64,000 nt of DNA from Nocardioides pocheonensis (lineage in GTDB: Bacteria > Actinomycetota > Actinomycetes > Propionibacteriales > Nocardioidaceae): contig NZ_RJSF01000038.1 of assembly GCF_003725535.1 (NCBI RefSeq), forward strand, positions 18,019 to 82,018, written 5' to 3'. The translations under genes and the position numbers were made by a program. How positions within the stretch are numbered: position 1 is the stretch's first letter; each line of letters starts with the position of its first letter. Shown piece after piece: positions 1 through 10,361 of the stretch. The notes beneath the pieces were generated by a model. That model was not told the DNA's origin. It was given only the letters and a program-made list of their open reading frames with translations, and made no database searches.

Positions 1-141
1 TACCTCACCCGGATGCTGCGGCCGATGGGCCTGCAGGTGACACGATTGGCCAGTGGCCTCCCCGTCGGTGGTGACCTCGAGTACGCCGACGAGGTGACCC
101 TGGGCCGGGCCTTCGCCGGACGGCGGAGTGCGGGAGAATGA
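1..141 (+). CDS. recR: Recombination protein RecR, C-terminal fragment
   Basis: Partial gene entering from the left edge; frame 1 is open from base 1 to the TGA at 139-141 and encodes the last 46 residues. The text around [19 protein letters not shown] is the conserved C-terminal end of RecR, the Toprim-domain protein that works with RecF/RecO in loading RecA at gapped DNA. The zinc finger and Toprim core lie outside the window. The following DUF5063 gene starts 33 bases later in the same direction, so the two are probably co-transcribed. Identification rests on this short but very characteristic tail. Confidence 0.9.
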   Translation, partial: YLTRMLRPMGLQVTRLASGLPVGGDLEYADEVTLGRAFAGRRSAGE

Positions 142-174
142 CGCCCGAGTGTCGACCGAGCGGGGAGTGGCGAG

Positions 175-759
175 ATGAGTGACAGCGAGTTCGAGGACTT
201 CGGGCAGCAGATCGCCGACGCCTGCGAGGCGTTCCTGCTCGGGCTGCAGGCCATCGCCAGCGAGGACGACGGCGGCGCGGCCGTGCCGCTGCTGCTGCTC
301 GAGGTGAGCCAGCTGCTGCTGGCCGGAGCCCGGCTCGGGGCGCAGCAGGACTTCGAGCCCGAGACCCAGTACCAGCCCGACGTGGGACCCGACCCCGACC
401 TGGACCGCATGCGGATGCGGCTGGCGGACAAGCTCGGCGACCTGGACACCTACGCGCACAACATCGAGCCCTACGACCCCGACACGGTCCCGTCGCTCAT
501 CTCCGACGACCTGACCCTCGTCGCCACCGATGTCGCCAACGGCCTGCGGCACTTCCGCGCCGGCAACGTCGAGGAGGCGCTGTGGTGGTGGCAGTTCTCC
601 TATCTCGCCTCGTGGGGCAACAACGCGATCGGCGTGCTCAGTGCGCTGCACTCGATCGTCGCCCACTCACGCCTCGACCGTGACGTCGAGGGCGAGGAGG
701 AGCAGATCGAGGCGGCCGTGGCGGTCTTGGACGTCGCCGGGGACCCCCTCGCCCCATAG
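175..759 (+). CDS. DUF5063 family protein (function unknown)
   Basis: A 194-residue acidic protein with no membrane segment or signal peptide. It starts at ATG 175 behind a GGGGAG ribosome site. The sequence is helical, with a leucine-rich N-terminal third (LLLLEVSQLLLAGARLG), an Asp/Pro-rich middle, and a Trp-rich stretch near residues 138-150 (EEALWWWQFSYLASWGNN). In actinobacteria a DUF5063 protein commonly lies between recR and the aspartokinase gene, and that placement is what supports the family name here. No enzymatic motif is visible, and I infer no function. lysC follows after 115 bases. Confidence 0.75.
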   Translation: MSDSEFEDFGQQIADACEAFLLGLQAIASEDDGGAAVPLLLLEVSQLLLAGARLGAQQDFEPETQYQPDVGPDPDLDRMRMRLADKLGDLDTYAHNIEPYDPDTVPSLISDDLTLVATDVANGLRHFRAGNVEEALWWWQFSYLASWGNNAIGVLSALHSIVAHSRLDRDVEGEEEQIEAAVAVLDVAGDPLAP

Positions 760-874
760 GTAGAATCTCGTTGGCGCGAGCGTCCCCGACCACGGGACGA
801 TTCGCGCGTGGCCCGCATCCTCGGGCCGACGCACAACCCTTGAACCAGCCCAAGAAGCGACGAGGAGAACGGCC

Positions 875-3234
<2,360 letters not shown>

Positions 3235-3261
3235 CGGCGCCGGTCGTCGGCACGCCGGGGC

Positions 3262-4539
3262 TCAGGCCCGGGCGTCCTCGTCGCGGTCGGTCGGGCTCTC
3301 CTGCGTGGTGTCCGCTTCCCCTGTGGACTCCTGCTCGCCGCGCTCGGCGTCGACCTCGCTGGGCATCGGGTTCTCGTCGATGAAGCGCACCGTGACCCAC
3401 CAGGAGAGCGCGAACCCGGCCGCGGTCATCAGCGGGATGACGTAGAGCATCGACGGTGAGTCGATGTTGTCGAGGAAGCCGATCATCGCGATCGTCGTGA
3501 CCAGGCCGACCCCGAGGAAGCTGGTGCTGTACGGGTCGGAGATCTGCCAGGCCTTGAGCAGGTTGGCGCCGATGAGCACCTCGAGCGCGAGGATCGCGAC
3601 CAGGGCGACCAGGCCTGCCCCGCCACCGCAGCTGTCGGTGCCCCGCACCGACTCGCAACCTCGGGAGGCCCCGAAGGCCAGCAGCACGGTCGCGAGACCG
3701 GCGAGCAGGCCGCTGAGGATCGCCGCGTAGAGCGGCTTGATCGCGGGCAGGCGGGCGACCAGCGCCTCGGCAGGCGCGGCAGCGAGCGGCTCGGTCTCGT
3801 CCGCTCTCGACTCCGTGTAGGCCGTGCTCCGCTCCTGGTTCGCGGCGCGCCTGGCCTCGCGCTTCTCCGCCTTCCGCCGGGCCTTGTCCCCGCGGGACGC
3901 CCGGCGGCGCTCCCGGCGGCTCGGGGCGTCGAGCGCGGCGGCCGCCTGGTCGAGCGGGTCGATCGTGGTCGGCTCGGTGTCCGCCTGCGGGTCGGTCCAG
4001 GCGATCGGACTCGGCTCGGTGGGCGACGGCTCGGACGGCTGCACGACGGGCGACGGCGCGACGGATGCCGCCGGCAGGTCGGTGTCGGAGGCGGGGGGAG
4101 TCGCGGGCCGGGTGGGCGGCTTTGCGGCCGGAGGCCGGGCCGGTGCGGGCTGCGCCGCCGCGGGCGTCGGTGGGACCGCCGCCGCTGGTGGCGTGGGCGG
4201 GCGGGACGGGGGCCGGGCAGCGGGTCGCGCCGGCGGCCGGGCGGGCGGGCGTGCCGGGGTCGCAGCAGGCGTGGCCTCGAGCGGCGTACCGGCTCCGGCG
4301 GCGCGCGCTGCGGCCGGCGGTGCTGCGGCCGGGCGCGGGGGTGCGGGGGCAGGAGGGGTGGCGGGAGGGGTGGCTGACGGGGGCTCCTCGGCCGGGCCCG
4401 CGGCGGCCGCGTCGGCCTCGGCGGTCACGTCGCCGGAAGCGTCCGAGGACTTCTTGCCGCGCTTCTTCTTGCGCCCGAACCCGAAGCTGGGCAGCTCGAG
4501 GTTCGGCTCGTTGCCGGGTGCGTCCGGGTCAGTGGGCAT
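3262..4539 (-). CDS. Pro/Ala-rich multi-pass membrane protein, unknown function
   Basis: A 425-residue protein not assigned to a named family. The N-terminal ~30 residues are acidic and then lysine-rich (FGFGRKKKRGKK). Residues ~35-190 are low-complexity Pro/Ala (many PARPPARP-type repeats), followed by an Arg/Lys-rich stretch. Four probable membrane helices then follow (first LYAAILSGLLAGLATVLLAF), with paired cysteines in the first loop, and a 38-residue acidic tail (DRDEDARA end). ATG 4539 is preferred over upstream starts because the family-like text begins there and CAGAAT sits 7 bases upstream, consistent with a leaderless transcript. Divergent from lepB. The long cytoplasmic disordered arm suggests a scaffold or cell-wall-associated role, but that is a guess. 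Confidence 0.75.
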   Translation of the reverse strand: MPTDPDAPGNEPNLELPSFGFGRKKKRGKKSSDASGDVTAEADAAAAGPAEEPPSATPPATPPAPAPPRPAAAPPAAARAAGAGTPLEATPAATPARPPARPPARPAARPPSRPPTPPAAAVPPTPAAAQPAPARPPAAKPPTRPATPPASDTDLPAASVAPSPVVQPSEPSPTEPSPIAWTDPQADTEPTTIDPLDQAAAALDAPSRRERRRASRGDKARRKAEKREARRAANQERSTAYTESRADETEPLAAAPAEALVARLPAIKPLYAAILSGLLAGLATVLLAFGASRGCESVRGTDSCGGGAGLVALVAILALEVLIGANLLKAWQISDPYSTSFLGVGLVTTIAMIGFLDNIDSPSMLYVIPLMTAAGFALSWWVTVRFIDENPMPSEVDAERGEQESTGEADTTQESPTDRDEDARA

Positions 4540-4649
4540 GTCGCGGATTCTGCCACTAGCGGCCCGACCGGGCGGGCATCCGGTCGTGGGGCGGCTCGCC
4601 GAGGATCCGGACGCGGGCTGCTGCTCGAGCTCGTCGGTAGGCTCCGCGC

Positions 4650-5357
4650 GTGACTGATGGTTCTCGGGCGAGCGGTTCCACCTCCGACAAGGCGGCACAC
4701 AGATCCCTGCCGGTCTGGCAGGAGAGCCTGCTCCTCCTCGCGATCGCGCTCGTGCTCGCGATCGGCATCAAGTACTTCTTCGTCCAGGCGTTCTACATCC
4801 CGTCGCCGTCGATGGAGCCGATGTTCGTCAAGAACGACCGGATCCTGGTGCAGAAGGTCTCCTACTGGGGCAGCAAGGGGCCACGCCGGGGCGACATCGT
4901 GGTCTTCAAGGACCCGGGCGGGTGGCTTCCCGCGGAGGAGTCCCGTACGGCGAGCAACCCGGTCACCAAGGCCCTCGAGGCGGTCGGCCTCTACCCCTCC
5001 GGTGGACACCTGGTGAAGCGGGTGATCGGGATCGGCGGCGACCGGGTGAAGTGCTGCGACGCCCAGGGTCGGGTCACGGTGAACGGCAAGGCGCTCGACG
5101 AGACGTCGTACCTGCCGAACGGCACGGTGCCCTCCGACCAGCGCTTCGACGTGCACGTGCCCGCGGGGCACCTCTGGGTGATGGGCGACAACCGCGGCGA
5201 CTCCGCGGACTCGCGCTTCCACCTCCGCGAGCCCGGCGGCGGCTTCGTCGCCGACGATCTCGTGGTCGGCAAGGTCTGGGCCCTGATCTGGCCGGTCAAG
5301 CGCGCGCGGTGGGCGCGCACCCCGGCGACCTTCGCGAGAATCCCGGCGTCGGGCTGA
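4650..5357 (+). CDS. lepB: Signal peptidase I
   Basis: Membrane serine protease that removes Sec and Tat signal peptides outside the membrane. It is 235 residues. One N-terminal membrane helix spans about residues 25-47. The nucleophile is Ser54 in PSPSMEP, the general base is Lys123 in LVKRVIGIGGD, and the GDNRGDSADSR box is present. The GTG at 4650 has no ribosome site but TAGGCT lies 6 bases upstream, so a leaderless mRNA is likely. The last codons and the TGA (5355-5357) lie inside a displaced copy of the tRNA-Pro 3' half (5348-5404), so the present C-terminus (ending IPASG) may have been reshaped by that insertion. Confidence 0.95.
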   Translation: MTDGSRASGSTSDKAAHRSLPVWQESLLLLAIALVLAIGIKYFFVQAFYIPSPSMEPMFVKNDRILVQKVSYWGSKGPRRGDIVVFKDPGGWLPAEESRTASNPVTKALEAVGLYPSGGHLVKRVIGIGGDRVKCCDAQGRVTVNGKALDETSYLPNGTVPSDQRFDVHVPAGHLWVMGDNRGDSADSRFHLREPGGGFVADDLVVGKVWALIWPVKRARWARTPATFARIPASG

Positions 5358-5404
5358 CAGGCTTCGAACCTGCGGCCTCCTCGTCCCGAACGAAGCGCGC
5401 TACC
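5348..5404 (-). repeat. Displaced 3' half of tRNA-Pro (attachment-site-like direct repeat, distal copy)
   Basis: 57 bases matching 5812-5868 with three mismatches (at 5362, 5365 and 5380). It covers the acceptor 3' strand, T arm, variable loop and anticodon arm, into the D region of tRNA-Pro, and stops before the 5' part, so it cannot be a functional tRNA. An intact tRNA followed on its 3' side by a segment and then a displaced 3' copy is the usual footprint of integration into a tRNA gene. Confidence 0.85.
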
Positions 5405-5454
5405 GTCGCGACGAGCGCCGCGCGTGCGTGCTCGGGCGCCGGAGGGGGCAAGTG

Positions 5455-5757
5455 ATGACAGCAGATCGAGTCATCGTCCTGGTGGTCATGGTTGCCGGGT
5501 TCGTCGTTGTCACGGTCTTCAACCGCAGGAAGCTCGCACGGATGAATCCGGAGGAGCGTGCGCAATTCGATCGCAACATCGCTCCTGTCGCGAGGTTCCT
5601 GAAGGCATTCATGTGGTTCTGGGTCGTCGTGTGCATTGCGGCCAGCATCCTCGCTGCGGTCGATGGAGTGTGGCCGATCTCGGTTGCCTTGCTCGTGCTC
5701 GCAGTCGGACTCGGTTTCGGGGTCGCCCATCACAGCCGCTGGTGGATCGGGAGCTGA
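5455..5757 (+). CDS. Small two- or three-helix membrane protein inside the tRNA-Pro insertion
   Basis: A 100-residue protein starting at ATG 5455 behind GGAGGGGG. One N-terminal hydrophobic helix (VIVLVVMVAGFVVVTVF) is followed by a basic/acidic cytoplasmic segment (NRRKLARMNPEERAQF), a second helix (WFWVVVCIAASILAAV) and a third (VALLVLAVGLGFGVAH). I do not recognise a family. It is the only gene between the two tRNA-Pro repeats, and its codon use is visibly less GC-biased than its neighbours (for example gtt, ttg, tcg and att codons), which fits acquired DNA. A strong hairpin follows directly after the stop. Confidence 0.7.
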   Translation: MTADRVIVLVVMVAGFVVVTVFNRRKLARMNPEERAQFDRNIAPVARFLKAFMWFWVVVCIAASILAAVDGVWPISVALLVLAVGLGFGVAHHSRWWIGS

Positions 5758-5761
5758 ACGG

Positions 5762-5795
5762 CAGAGGCCCCCTCCGTCGCCGGAGAGGGCCTCTG
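5762..5795 (+). terminator. Strong hairpin, probable terminator of the small membrane-protein gene
   Basis: CAGAGGCCC (5762-5770) pairs with GGGCCTCTG (5787-5795), with CTCC/GGAG pairing continuing inside. It starts 5 bases after the stop codon at 5757. There is no T-run, as is usual in high-GC actinobacteria. It also separates this gene from the convergent tRNA-Pro. Confidence 0.7.
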
Positions 5796-5811
5796 ACCTG
5801 CAGCATCTCGA

Positions 5812-5886
<75 letters not shown>

Positions 5887-5936
5887 ATGCAACCTGCGCG
5901 AGTCTAGCGGGTGGGTTCGGGCCGGATGAAATCGGC

Positions 5937-6863
5937 TCAGGGCGTCCGCGGGACGAGGGTCAGGAGGGTCGCCTCGGGCCGGCAGCAGAACCGCACCGGC
6001 GCGTACGGCGAGGTCCCCGCACCGGCCGAGACGTGCAGCCACGACGAGCCCGGGTCGCCGGGCTTGGACGATGCCGGGTGGCGGTGCAGGCCCTTCGCGC
6101 GGGCGGTGTCGAGGTCGCAGTTCGTGACCAGCGCACCCTTGATCGGCAGGCACAGCTGACCGCCGTGGGTGTGGCCGGCGAACACGAGCTCGTGGCCGTC
6201 GCGGGCGAACTGGTCGAGCACCCGCAGGTACGGCGCGTGGGTCACCCCGACGCGCAGGTCGGCGTCCTGGGGAGCAGGACCCGCGACGGCGGCGAGGTCG
6301 TCGTACTCGAGGTGGGGGTCGTCGACACCGGTGAAGGCGAGGTCGACGCCACCGACCGTGAGCCGGTCGGTGGTGTTGCTCAGGTCGAGCCACCCCGACT
6401 CGACGAACCCGGCGCGCAGGTCCTTCCAGGGAAGCTGGGGGCTGTGCACGTTGCGCTTCCCGTCGTCCGGCAGCAGGTAGCGCACCGGGTTGCGCAGCGT
6501 CGGGGCGAAGTAGTCGTTGGACCCGAACACGAACACGCCGGGCACGTCGCGCAGCCGGCCGAGCGCGGCGAGCAGGGGCTCGATGCTGTCGGGGTGGGCG
6601 ATGTTGTCGCCGGTGTTCACGACCAGGTCGGGCTCGAGGCGCGACAGGGAGTCCAGCCAGGCGAGCTTGTGCGCCTGCCGCGGGGTCAGGTGCAGGTCGC
6701 TGAGGTGGAGCACCCGCAGCGGTCGGCTGCCGGGCGGCAGCACGGGCACCTCGACGCGACGCAGGGTGAAGGCGCGGACCTCGACGCCGGCGGCGTACCC
6801 GACGCCCGCCAGACCGGCCAGGACGCCGGCGCCGAGCACGCGAACGAGGGGGGAAGGGGCCAC
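5937..6863 (-). CDS. Membrane-anchored metallophosphoesterase (calcineurin-like)
   Basis: A 308-residue protein with an N-terminal hydrophobic anchor (VLGAGVLAGLAGVGYAAG) and a binuclear-metal phosphoesterase domain. The metal ligands are visible as LHLSDLHL, NTGDNI, FGSNDYF (the GNH/D motif), VTHAPY and AGHTHGGQ. The GTG at 6863 is chosen because CAGCCT lies 6 bases upstream, fitting a leaderless start; a TTG at 6881 is possible. The family hydrolyses phosphoesters, and some membrane-bound members act on lipid or nucleotide substrates; the substrate here is unknown. The same gene lies beside ponA2 in mycobacteria, which suggests an envelope role. Divergent from yqeY. Confidence 0.88.
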   Translation of the reverse strand: MAPSPLVRVLGAGVLAGLAGVGYAAGVEVRAFTLRRVEVPVLPPGSRPLRVLHLSDLHLTPRQAHKLAWLDSLSRLEPDLVVNTGDNIAHPDSIEPLLAALGRLRDVPGVFVFGSNDYFAPTLRNPVRYLLPDDGKRNVHSPQLPWKDLRAGFVESGWLDLSNTTDRLTVGGVDLAFTGVDDPHLEYDDLAAVAGPAPQDADLRVGVTHAPYLRVLDQFARDGHELVFAGHTHGGQLCLPIKGALVTNCDLDTARAKGLHRHPASSKPGDPGSSWLHVSAGAGTSPYAPVRFCCRPEATLLTLVPRTP

Positions 6864-6889
6864 GCGACAAGGCTGCCACAATGGGCCAC

Positions 6890-6976
6890 ATGAGCGAGCG
6901 CAGCGAGCGAATCATCGGCACAGCGCACATCGGGCCCCGCGTGCGCCCGCAGCGGAGCGAGGACGCACGTGGGTGA
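6890..6976 (+). other. Possible 28-codon leader ORF with a repeat-like sequence, overlapping yqeY start
   Basis: ATG 6890 opens a frame reading MSERSERIIGTAHIGPRV and stopping at 6974-6976, inside the first codons of yqeY (GTG 6969). The DNA is an imperfect iteration of GAGCG/CAGCG. Comparable SERSERIIG-coding stretches recur in other actinobacterial genomes as interspersed repeats. Whether it is translated is unknown; it may be only a repeat. Confidence 0.35.
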
Positions 6977-7427
6977 CCTGAAGGACCGTCTGCGTGCCGA
7001 TCTGACCACCGCGATCAAGGCGCGCGACGAGGTCCGGTCCTCGACCCTGCGGATGGTGCTCACCGCGATCACCAACGCCGAGGTCGCCGGCAAGCAGGCC
7101 CGCGAGCTGACCGACGAGGACGTCCTCGGCGTCCTCACCAGCGAGGGCAAGAAGCGCCGCGAGGCCGCCGAGGCCTTCGACGACGCCGGCCGCACCGAGC
7201 AGGCGGCGAAGGAGCGGGCCGAGTTCGAGGTGCTCGCCGACTACCTGCCCGAGCAGCTCGGTGACGACGAGATCGCCGCGCTGGTGACGGAGGCGATCGA
7301 GTCGACGGGCGCGCGCGACGAGGGCATGCGGGCGATGGGCAAGGTCATGGGCGTGCTGCAGCCGAAGGTGAAGGGGCGCGCGGACGGCGGTGCCGTGGCC
7401 GCGGAGGTCCGTCGCCAGCTCGGCTGA
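6969..7427 (+). CDS. yqeY: GatB/YqeY domain protein
   Basis: A 152-residue soluble protein with the full YqeY fold: an N-terminal helical region (LKDRLRADLTTAIKARDEVR, then TLRMVLTAI), a middle EGKKRREAAEAF helix, and the C-terminal tail domain resembling the tRNA-binding end of GatB (MGKVMGVLQPKVKGRADG). YqeY proteins are thought to bind tRNA, possibly in amidotransferase-related or stress roles, but their function is not established. GTG 6969 is the only start that preserves the conserved N-terminus. Convergent with ponA2, whose stop is only 12 bases away. Confidence 0.92.
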   Translation: MGDLKDRLRADLTTAIKARDEVRSSTLRMVLTAITNAEVAGKQARELTDEDVLGVLTSEGKKRREAAEAFDDAGRTEQAAKERAEFEVLADYLPEQLGDDEIAALVTEAIESTGARDEGMRAMGKVMGVLQPKVKGRADGGAVAAEVRRQLG

Positions 7428-7439
7428 GGCCGAGACCGG

Positions 7440-9818
7440 TCAGTGACCAGGACCGGGCCCGTGCCCGTTGCCGTTCCCGTTGCCCGGGCCGGGTGACGGC
7501 TGCGTCGTGCCGCCCGGCGGGGTCTGCGTCGCCGGCGGGGCGACCGGGGCGGGGCCTGCCGAGGTGTAGAGCGAGATCGTCGAGCCGGCGTACGTCGTGG
7601 ACCCGCCGGCGGGGCTGGTCTGCGCGACCAGCCCGACCGGTACGTCGGAGTACGCCTGTCCGACCGTGGTCACGGTGAAGCCGGCGTCCTGCAGGGTCTT
7701 CTGGGCGTCCTGAGGGGTCATGCCGACGACGTTCGGGACCACCGTGAGGTTCGGCGAGGACTGGATCTTGATCGGCGTCACGAAGTTGAGGTCGGGCAGG
7801 AGGTCCTGGATCGCGCGCATCGCGTCGGCCCACATCGGCCCGGCGGTCGTGGAGCCGTGCGCCGTGGCGATGTAGGCGCCGCCCACGGTCTGCCCGTTCA
7901 GCGTGATCGGCTGCCCGTCCTGGTTCGCGCCGGCGATCATCGAGGCCGTCGCGAGCGCGGGGGTGTAGCCGTCGAACCACACGGCCTTGTTCTCCGACCG
8001 GGTGCCGGTCTTGCCGGCCGACGGCTTGTCGAGCACCAGTCCGGCGCCGAACCCGCCGGGGGCCATCACGCCCTTGAGGATGTCGTTGATGGTGTCGGCG
8101 GTGTTCTGCTGCATCACCTGCTGGCACTTCTTGGCGTAGGTCTTGAACACCCGGCCGTCGGCGTTCAGGATCCGGGTCACCGGTCGGTTGTCGCAGTGCA
8201 GTCCACGCGCGGCGACGGTGGCGTACGCGCCGGCCATCTCCAGCGGGCTGACGTCGGCGACGCCGAGGGTGAAGCTCGGGACCATCTCGGTGGCGGGGCT
8301 GCCGAGGTCCACGCCCATCGCCTTGGCCAGCTGGAACGGCTTGCACAGGCCGGTCTTCTTCTCGAGCTGGGCGAAGTAGGTGTTCACCGACTGCTGCATG
8401 CCCTTGTACATGTCGAAGTTGCCCGTGCCGGTGGAGTTGTTGACGTCCCAGGGCGCGGTGTTGGGGTAGGGGCCGTCGCAGGTCTGGTACTCGTTCTGCG
8501 GGATGTGCATGGTCTGCGGCGAGTTGAACCGGGTGCTCGTCGGCAGCCCCTGCTCGAGCGCGGCAGCGAGCGTGAAGAGCTTGAAGGTCGACCCGGCCTG
8601 GAAGCCGTTGGAGTCGCCGTACTTGCTGTCCACGACGTAGTTGAGGAAGGTCTCGCCCTTCTTCTTCTTGCGCCCCATCGGTCGCGACTGGCTGATCGCG
8701 CGCACGTCACCCGTGCCCGGCTCGACCATCGCCAGGGCGCCGATCGCCTGGTCCGTGGGCTTCACGTGCGCAGCGGTCGCGCGGTCGGCCGCCTCCTGGA
8801 AGCGCAGGTCCAGCGTGGTCTTGATGGTGAGGCCGCCGGAGTTCAGCAGCGTCTGCCGGTCCTGCACGGTCTTGCCCAGGGACGGGTCGGCGAGCAGGTA
8901 GCGCCGCACGTAGTCGCAGAAGAACGCGGCCTTGGAGCCCAGGCAGCCGTTGCGGGACGGACTGACCTTGAGGCCGAGGTCGGTGGCGGCCAGCTGGTCG
9001 GCCTCCGCCTGGCTGATGTCACCGGCGGCCGCCATCCGGTTGAGCACCGTGTTGCGGCGGGAGAGCGCGCGGTCCGGGAACGTCGTGGGGTCGTAGCCGA
9101 CCGGGTTCTTGACCAGCCCTCCCAGCAGCGCGGCCTCGGCCGTGGTCAGCTCGCTGGCGTCCTTGCTGAAGTAGTGCCGGGACGCGGACTGGATGCCGTA
9201 GGTGCCGTCGCCGAAGTAGGCGATGTTGAGGTAGCGCTCGAGGATCCAGTCCTTGGAGTAGTTCTTCTCGAAGGCCACCGCGAGCCGCAGCTCCTGGAGC
9301 TTGCGCTTGTAGGTGTCGGCGGTCGCCGCCTCCTGCTCCTTCTTGTTCTTGGCCTGGTTGAGCTGGGTCATCTTGGCCAGCTGCTGGGTGATCGACGACC
9401 CGCCCTGCGTCACGCCGGAGCTGGCCTGGTTCTTCAGGAACGCGCGGATGGTGCCCTTCACGTCGAGCGCACCGTGCTGGTAGAAGCGCGCGTCCTCGAT
9501 GTCGACGACGGCCTTGCGCATGATCGGCGCGATCTTGTCCAGGGGCACGTACACGCGGTTCTGGTCGTAGAAGGTGGCGATCAGGTGGCCGTGCGCGTCG
9601 AGCAGCCGGGTCCGCTGGGCGAGCGGTTCGGGAGCGACCTTGATCGGGAAGTTCTTCATGGACTTCGAGACCGCCTTGGTGCCGAAGCCGAGTGCCCCGG
9701 CGAACGGGATCACCAGCCCGGCGACCAGCACGCCCATGACGGCGGAGAGCGCGACCAGCACGACGACCTGCGAGGTCACGGAGCCGTAGGTCAGGGATTT
9801 CGCGCGCGGTCTCGGCAT
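7440..9818 (-). CDS. ponA2: Bifunctional penicillin-binding protein with PASTA domain (PonA2-like)
   Basis: A class A PBP of 792 residues that polymerises and cross-links peptidoglycan. One membrane helix lies near residues 16-45. The GT51 glycosyltransferase carries catalytic Glu108 in EDARFYQH and the QGGSSITQQLAK box. The transpeptidase has SxxK at Ser410-Lys413 (GSTFK), SVN at 477-479 and KTGT at 603-606. One PASTA domain follows (about 680-750), then a Pro/Gly-rich tail ending NGNGNGHGPGPGH. ATG 9818 has TAGAAT 7 bases upstream and no ribosome site, so it is probably leaderless. It is divergent from whiB4, as ponA2 is in Mycobacterium tuberculosis, which supports the PonA2 assignment. 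Confidence 0.95.
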   Translation of the reverse strand: MPRPRAKSLTYGSVTSQVVVLVALSAVMGVLVAGLVIPFAGALGFGTKAVSKSMKNFPIKVAPEPLAQRTRLLDAHGHLIATFYDQNRVYVPLDKIAPIMRKAVVDIEDARFYQHGALDVKGTIRAFLKNQASSGVTQGGSSITQQLAKMTQLNQAKNKKEQEAATADTYKRKLQELRLAVAFEKNYSKDWILERYLNIAYFGDGTYGIQSASRHYFSKDASELTTAEAALLGGLVKNPVGYDPTTFPDRALSRRNTVLNRMAAAGDISQAEADQLAATDLGLKVSPSRNGCLGSKAAFFCDYVRRYLLADPSLGKTVQDRQTLLNSGGLTIKTTLDLRFQEAADRATAAHVKPTDQAIGALAMVEPGTGDVRAISQSRPMGRKKKKGETFLNYVVDSKYGDSNGFQAGSTFKLFTLAAALEQGLPTSTRFNSPQTMHIPQNEYQTCDGPYPNTAPWDVNNSTGTGNFDMYKGMQQSVNTYFAQLEKKTGLCKPFQLAKAMGVDLGSPATEMVPSFTLGVADVSPLEMAGAYATVAARGLHCDNRPVTRILNADGRVFKTYAKKCQQVMQQNTADTINDILKGVMAPGGFGAGLVLDKPSAGKTGTRSENKAVWFDGYTPALATASMIAGANQDGQPITLNGQTVGGAYIATAHGSTTAGPMWADAMRAIQDLLPDLNFVTPIKIQSSPNLTVVPNVVGMTPQDAQKTLQDAGFTVTTVGQAYSDVPVGLVAQTSPAGGSTTYAGSTISLYTSAGPAPVAPPATQTPPGGTTQPSPGPGNGNGNGHGPGPGH

Positions 9819-9844
9819 GCCAGCGATTCTAGGTCGGGACCTCT

Positions 9845-9875
9845 GGACTACCCGATGGGACCAGCGGGGTAGTCC
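9845..9875. promoter_or_regulatory. Inverted repeat in the ponA2/whiB4 divergent promoter region
   Basis: GGACTACCC (9845-9853) and GGGTAGTCC (9867-9875) form a perfect 9-base inverted repeat with a 13-base spacer, 27 bases upstream of ponA2. Two shorter dyads follow (ACCA..TGGT near 9882-9897 and GAAC..GTTC near 9926-9937). It could be an operator shared by the divergent genes or a hairpin in the whiB4 leader. Confidence 0.5.
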
Positions 9876-9998
9876 TTTCGAACCATCTGAATTGGTACGG
9901 ACGGCCCTGTTTCCGAGACGGTTCAGAACCTTAAGTTCTTGTATGTGGGGGGAGCTGGTCTAGAGGACCGGCCCACTGCTTTGAAGTTGGGGGTTTCC

Positions 9999-10295
9999 AT
10001 GAGCTGGAACGAAGAGTGGGCAGCAGCAGCCACGTGCAAGCAGTCTCGGCCCGACGAGCTGTTCGTGCGGGGTGCCGAGCAGCACAAGGCCAAGGTCGTC
10101 TGCGCCGGTTGCCCGGTGCGCGCCGAGTGCCTTGCCGAGGCGCTGGACAACCGGATCGAGTGGGGGGTCTGGGGAGGCATGACCGAGCGCGAGCGCCGGG
10201 CCGTCCTCCGCAAGCGCCCGAACGTGACCTCGTGGCGTGCCCTCCTGGCCGCCGCGAAGGAAGCCCACCTCGGCACCTCCTCCGTCACCGCCTGA
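9999..10295 (+). CDS. whiB4: WhiB-family iron-sulfur regulator (WhiB4-like)
   Basis: A 98-residue Wbl protein. The four cluster-binding cysteines are Cys13, Cys35, Cys38 and Cys44 (C-X21-C-X2-C-X5-C), followed by the GVWGG turn and a basic C-terminal segment (ERERRAVLRKRP) that contacts DNA or sigma-A. Wbl proteins carry a [4Fe-4S] cluster sensitive to oxygen or NO. ATG 9999 after GTTGGGGG fits the family N-terminus better than upstream starts. The position between ponA2 and the Get3-like ATPase pair matches M. tuberculosis whiB4, which is the reason for the symbol; that orthology is inferred from gene order. Confidence 0.88.
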   Translation: MSWNEEWAAAATCKQSRPDELFVRGAEQHKAKVVCAGCPVRAECLAEALDNRIEWGVWGGMTERERRAVLRKRPNVTSWRALLAAAKEAHLGTSSVTA

Positions 10296-10311
10296 CCTGC
10301 CCTTTCCGGTA

Positions 10312-10332
10312 GGCGCGCCGGTCGTGCGCGCC
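10312..10332. terminator. Short GC hairpin between convergent whiB4 and Get3-like gene
   Basis: GGCGCGC (10312-10318) pairs with GCGCGCC (10326-10332) across a 7-base loop, 17 bases after the whiB4 stop. A bidirectional terminator is plausible because the genes converge here. Confidence 0.45.
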
Positions 10333-10361
10333 GTCGTGCGCCCGGTCCCGGGTACGCCGGT

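Noticed and set aside
5348..5404. A second tRNA-Pro gene
   Set aside because: Only the 3' part is present; the 5' acceptor strand and most of the D arm are missing, so it cannot fold as a tRNA.
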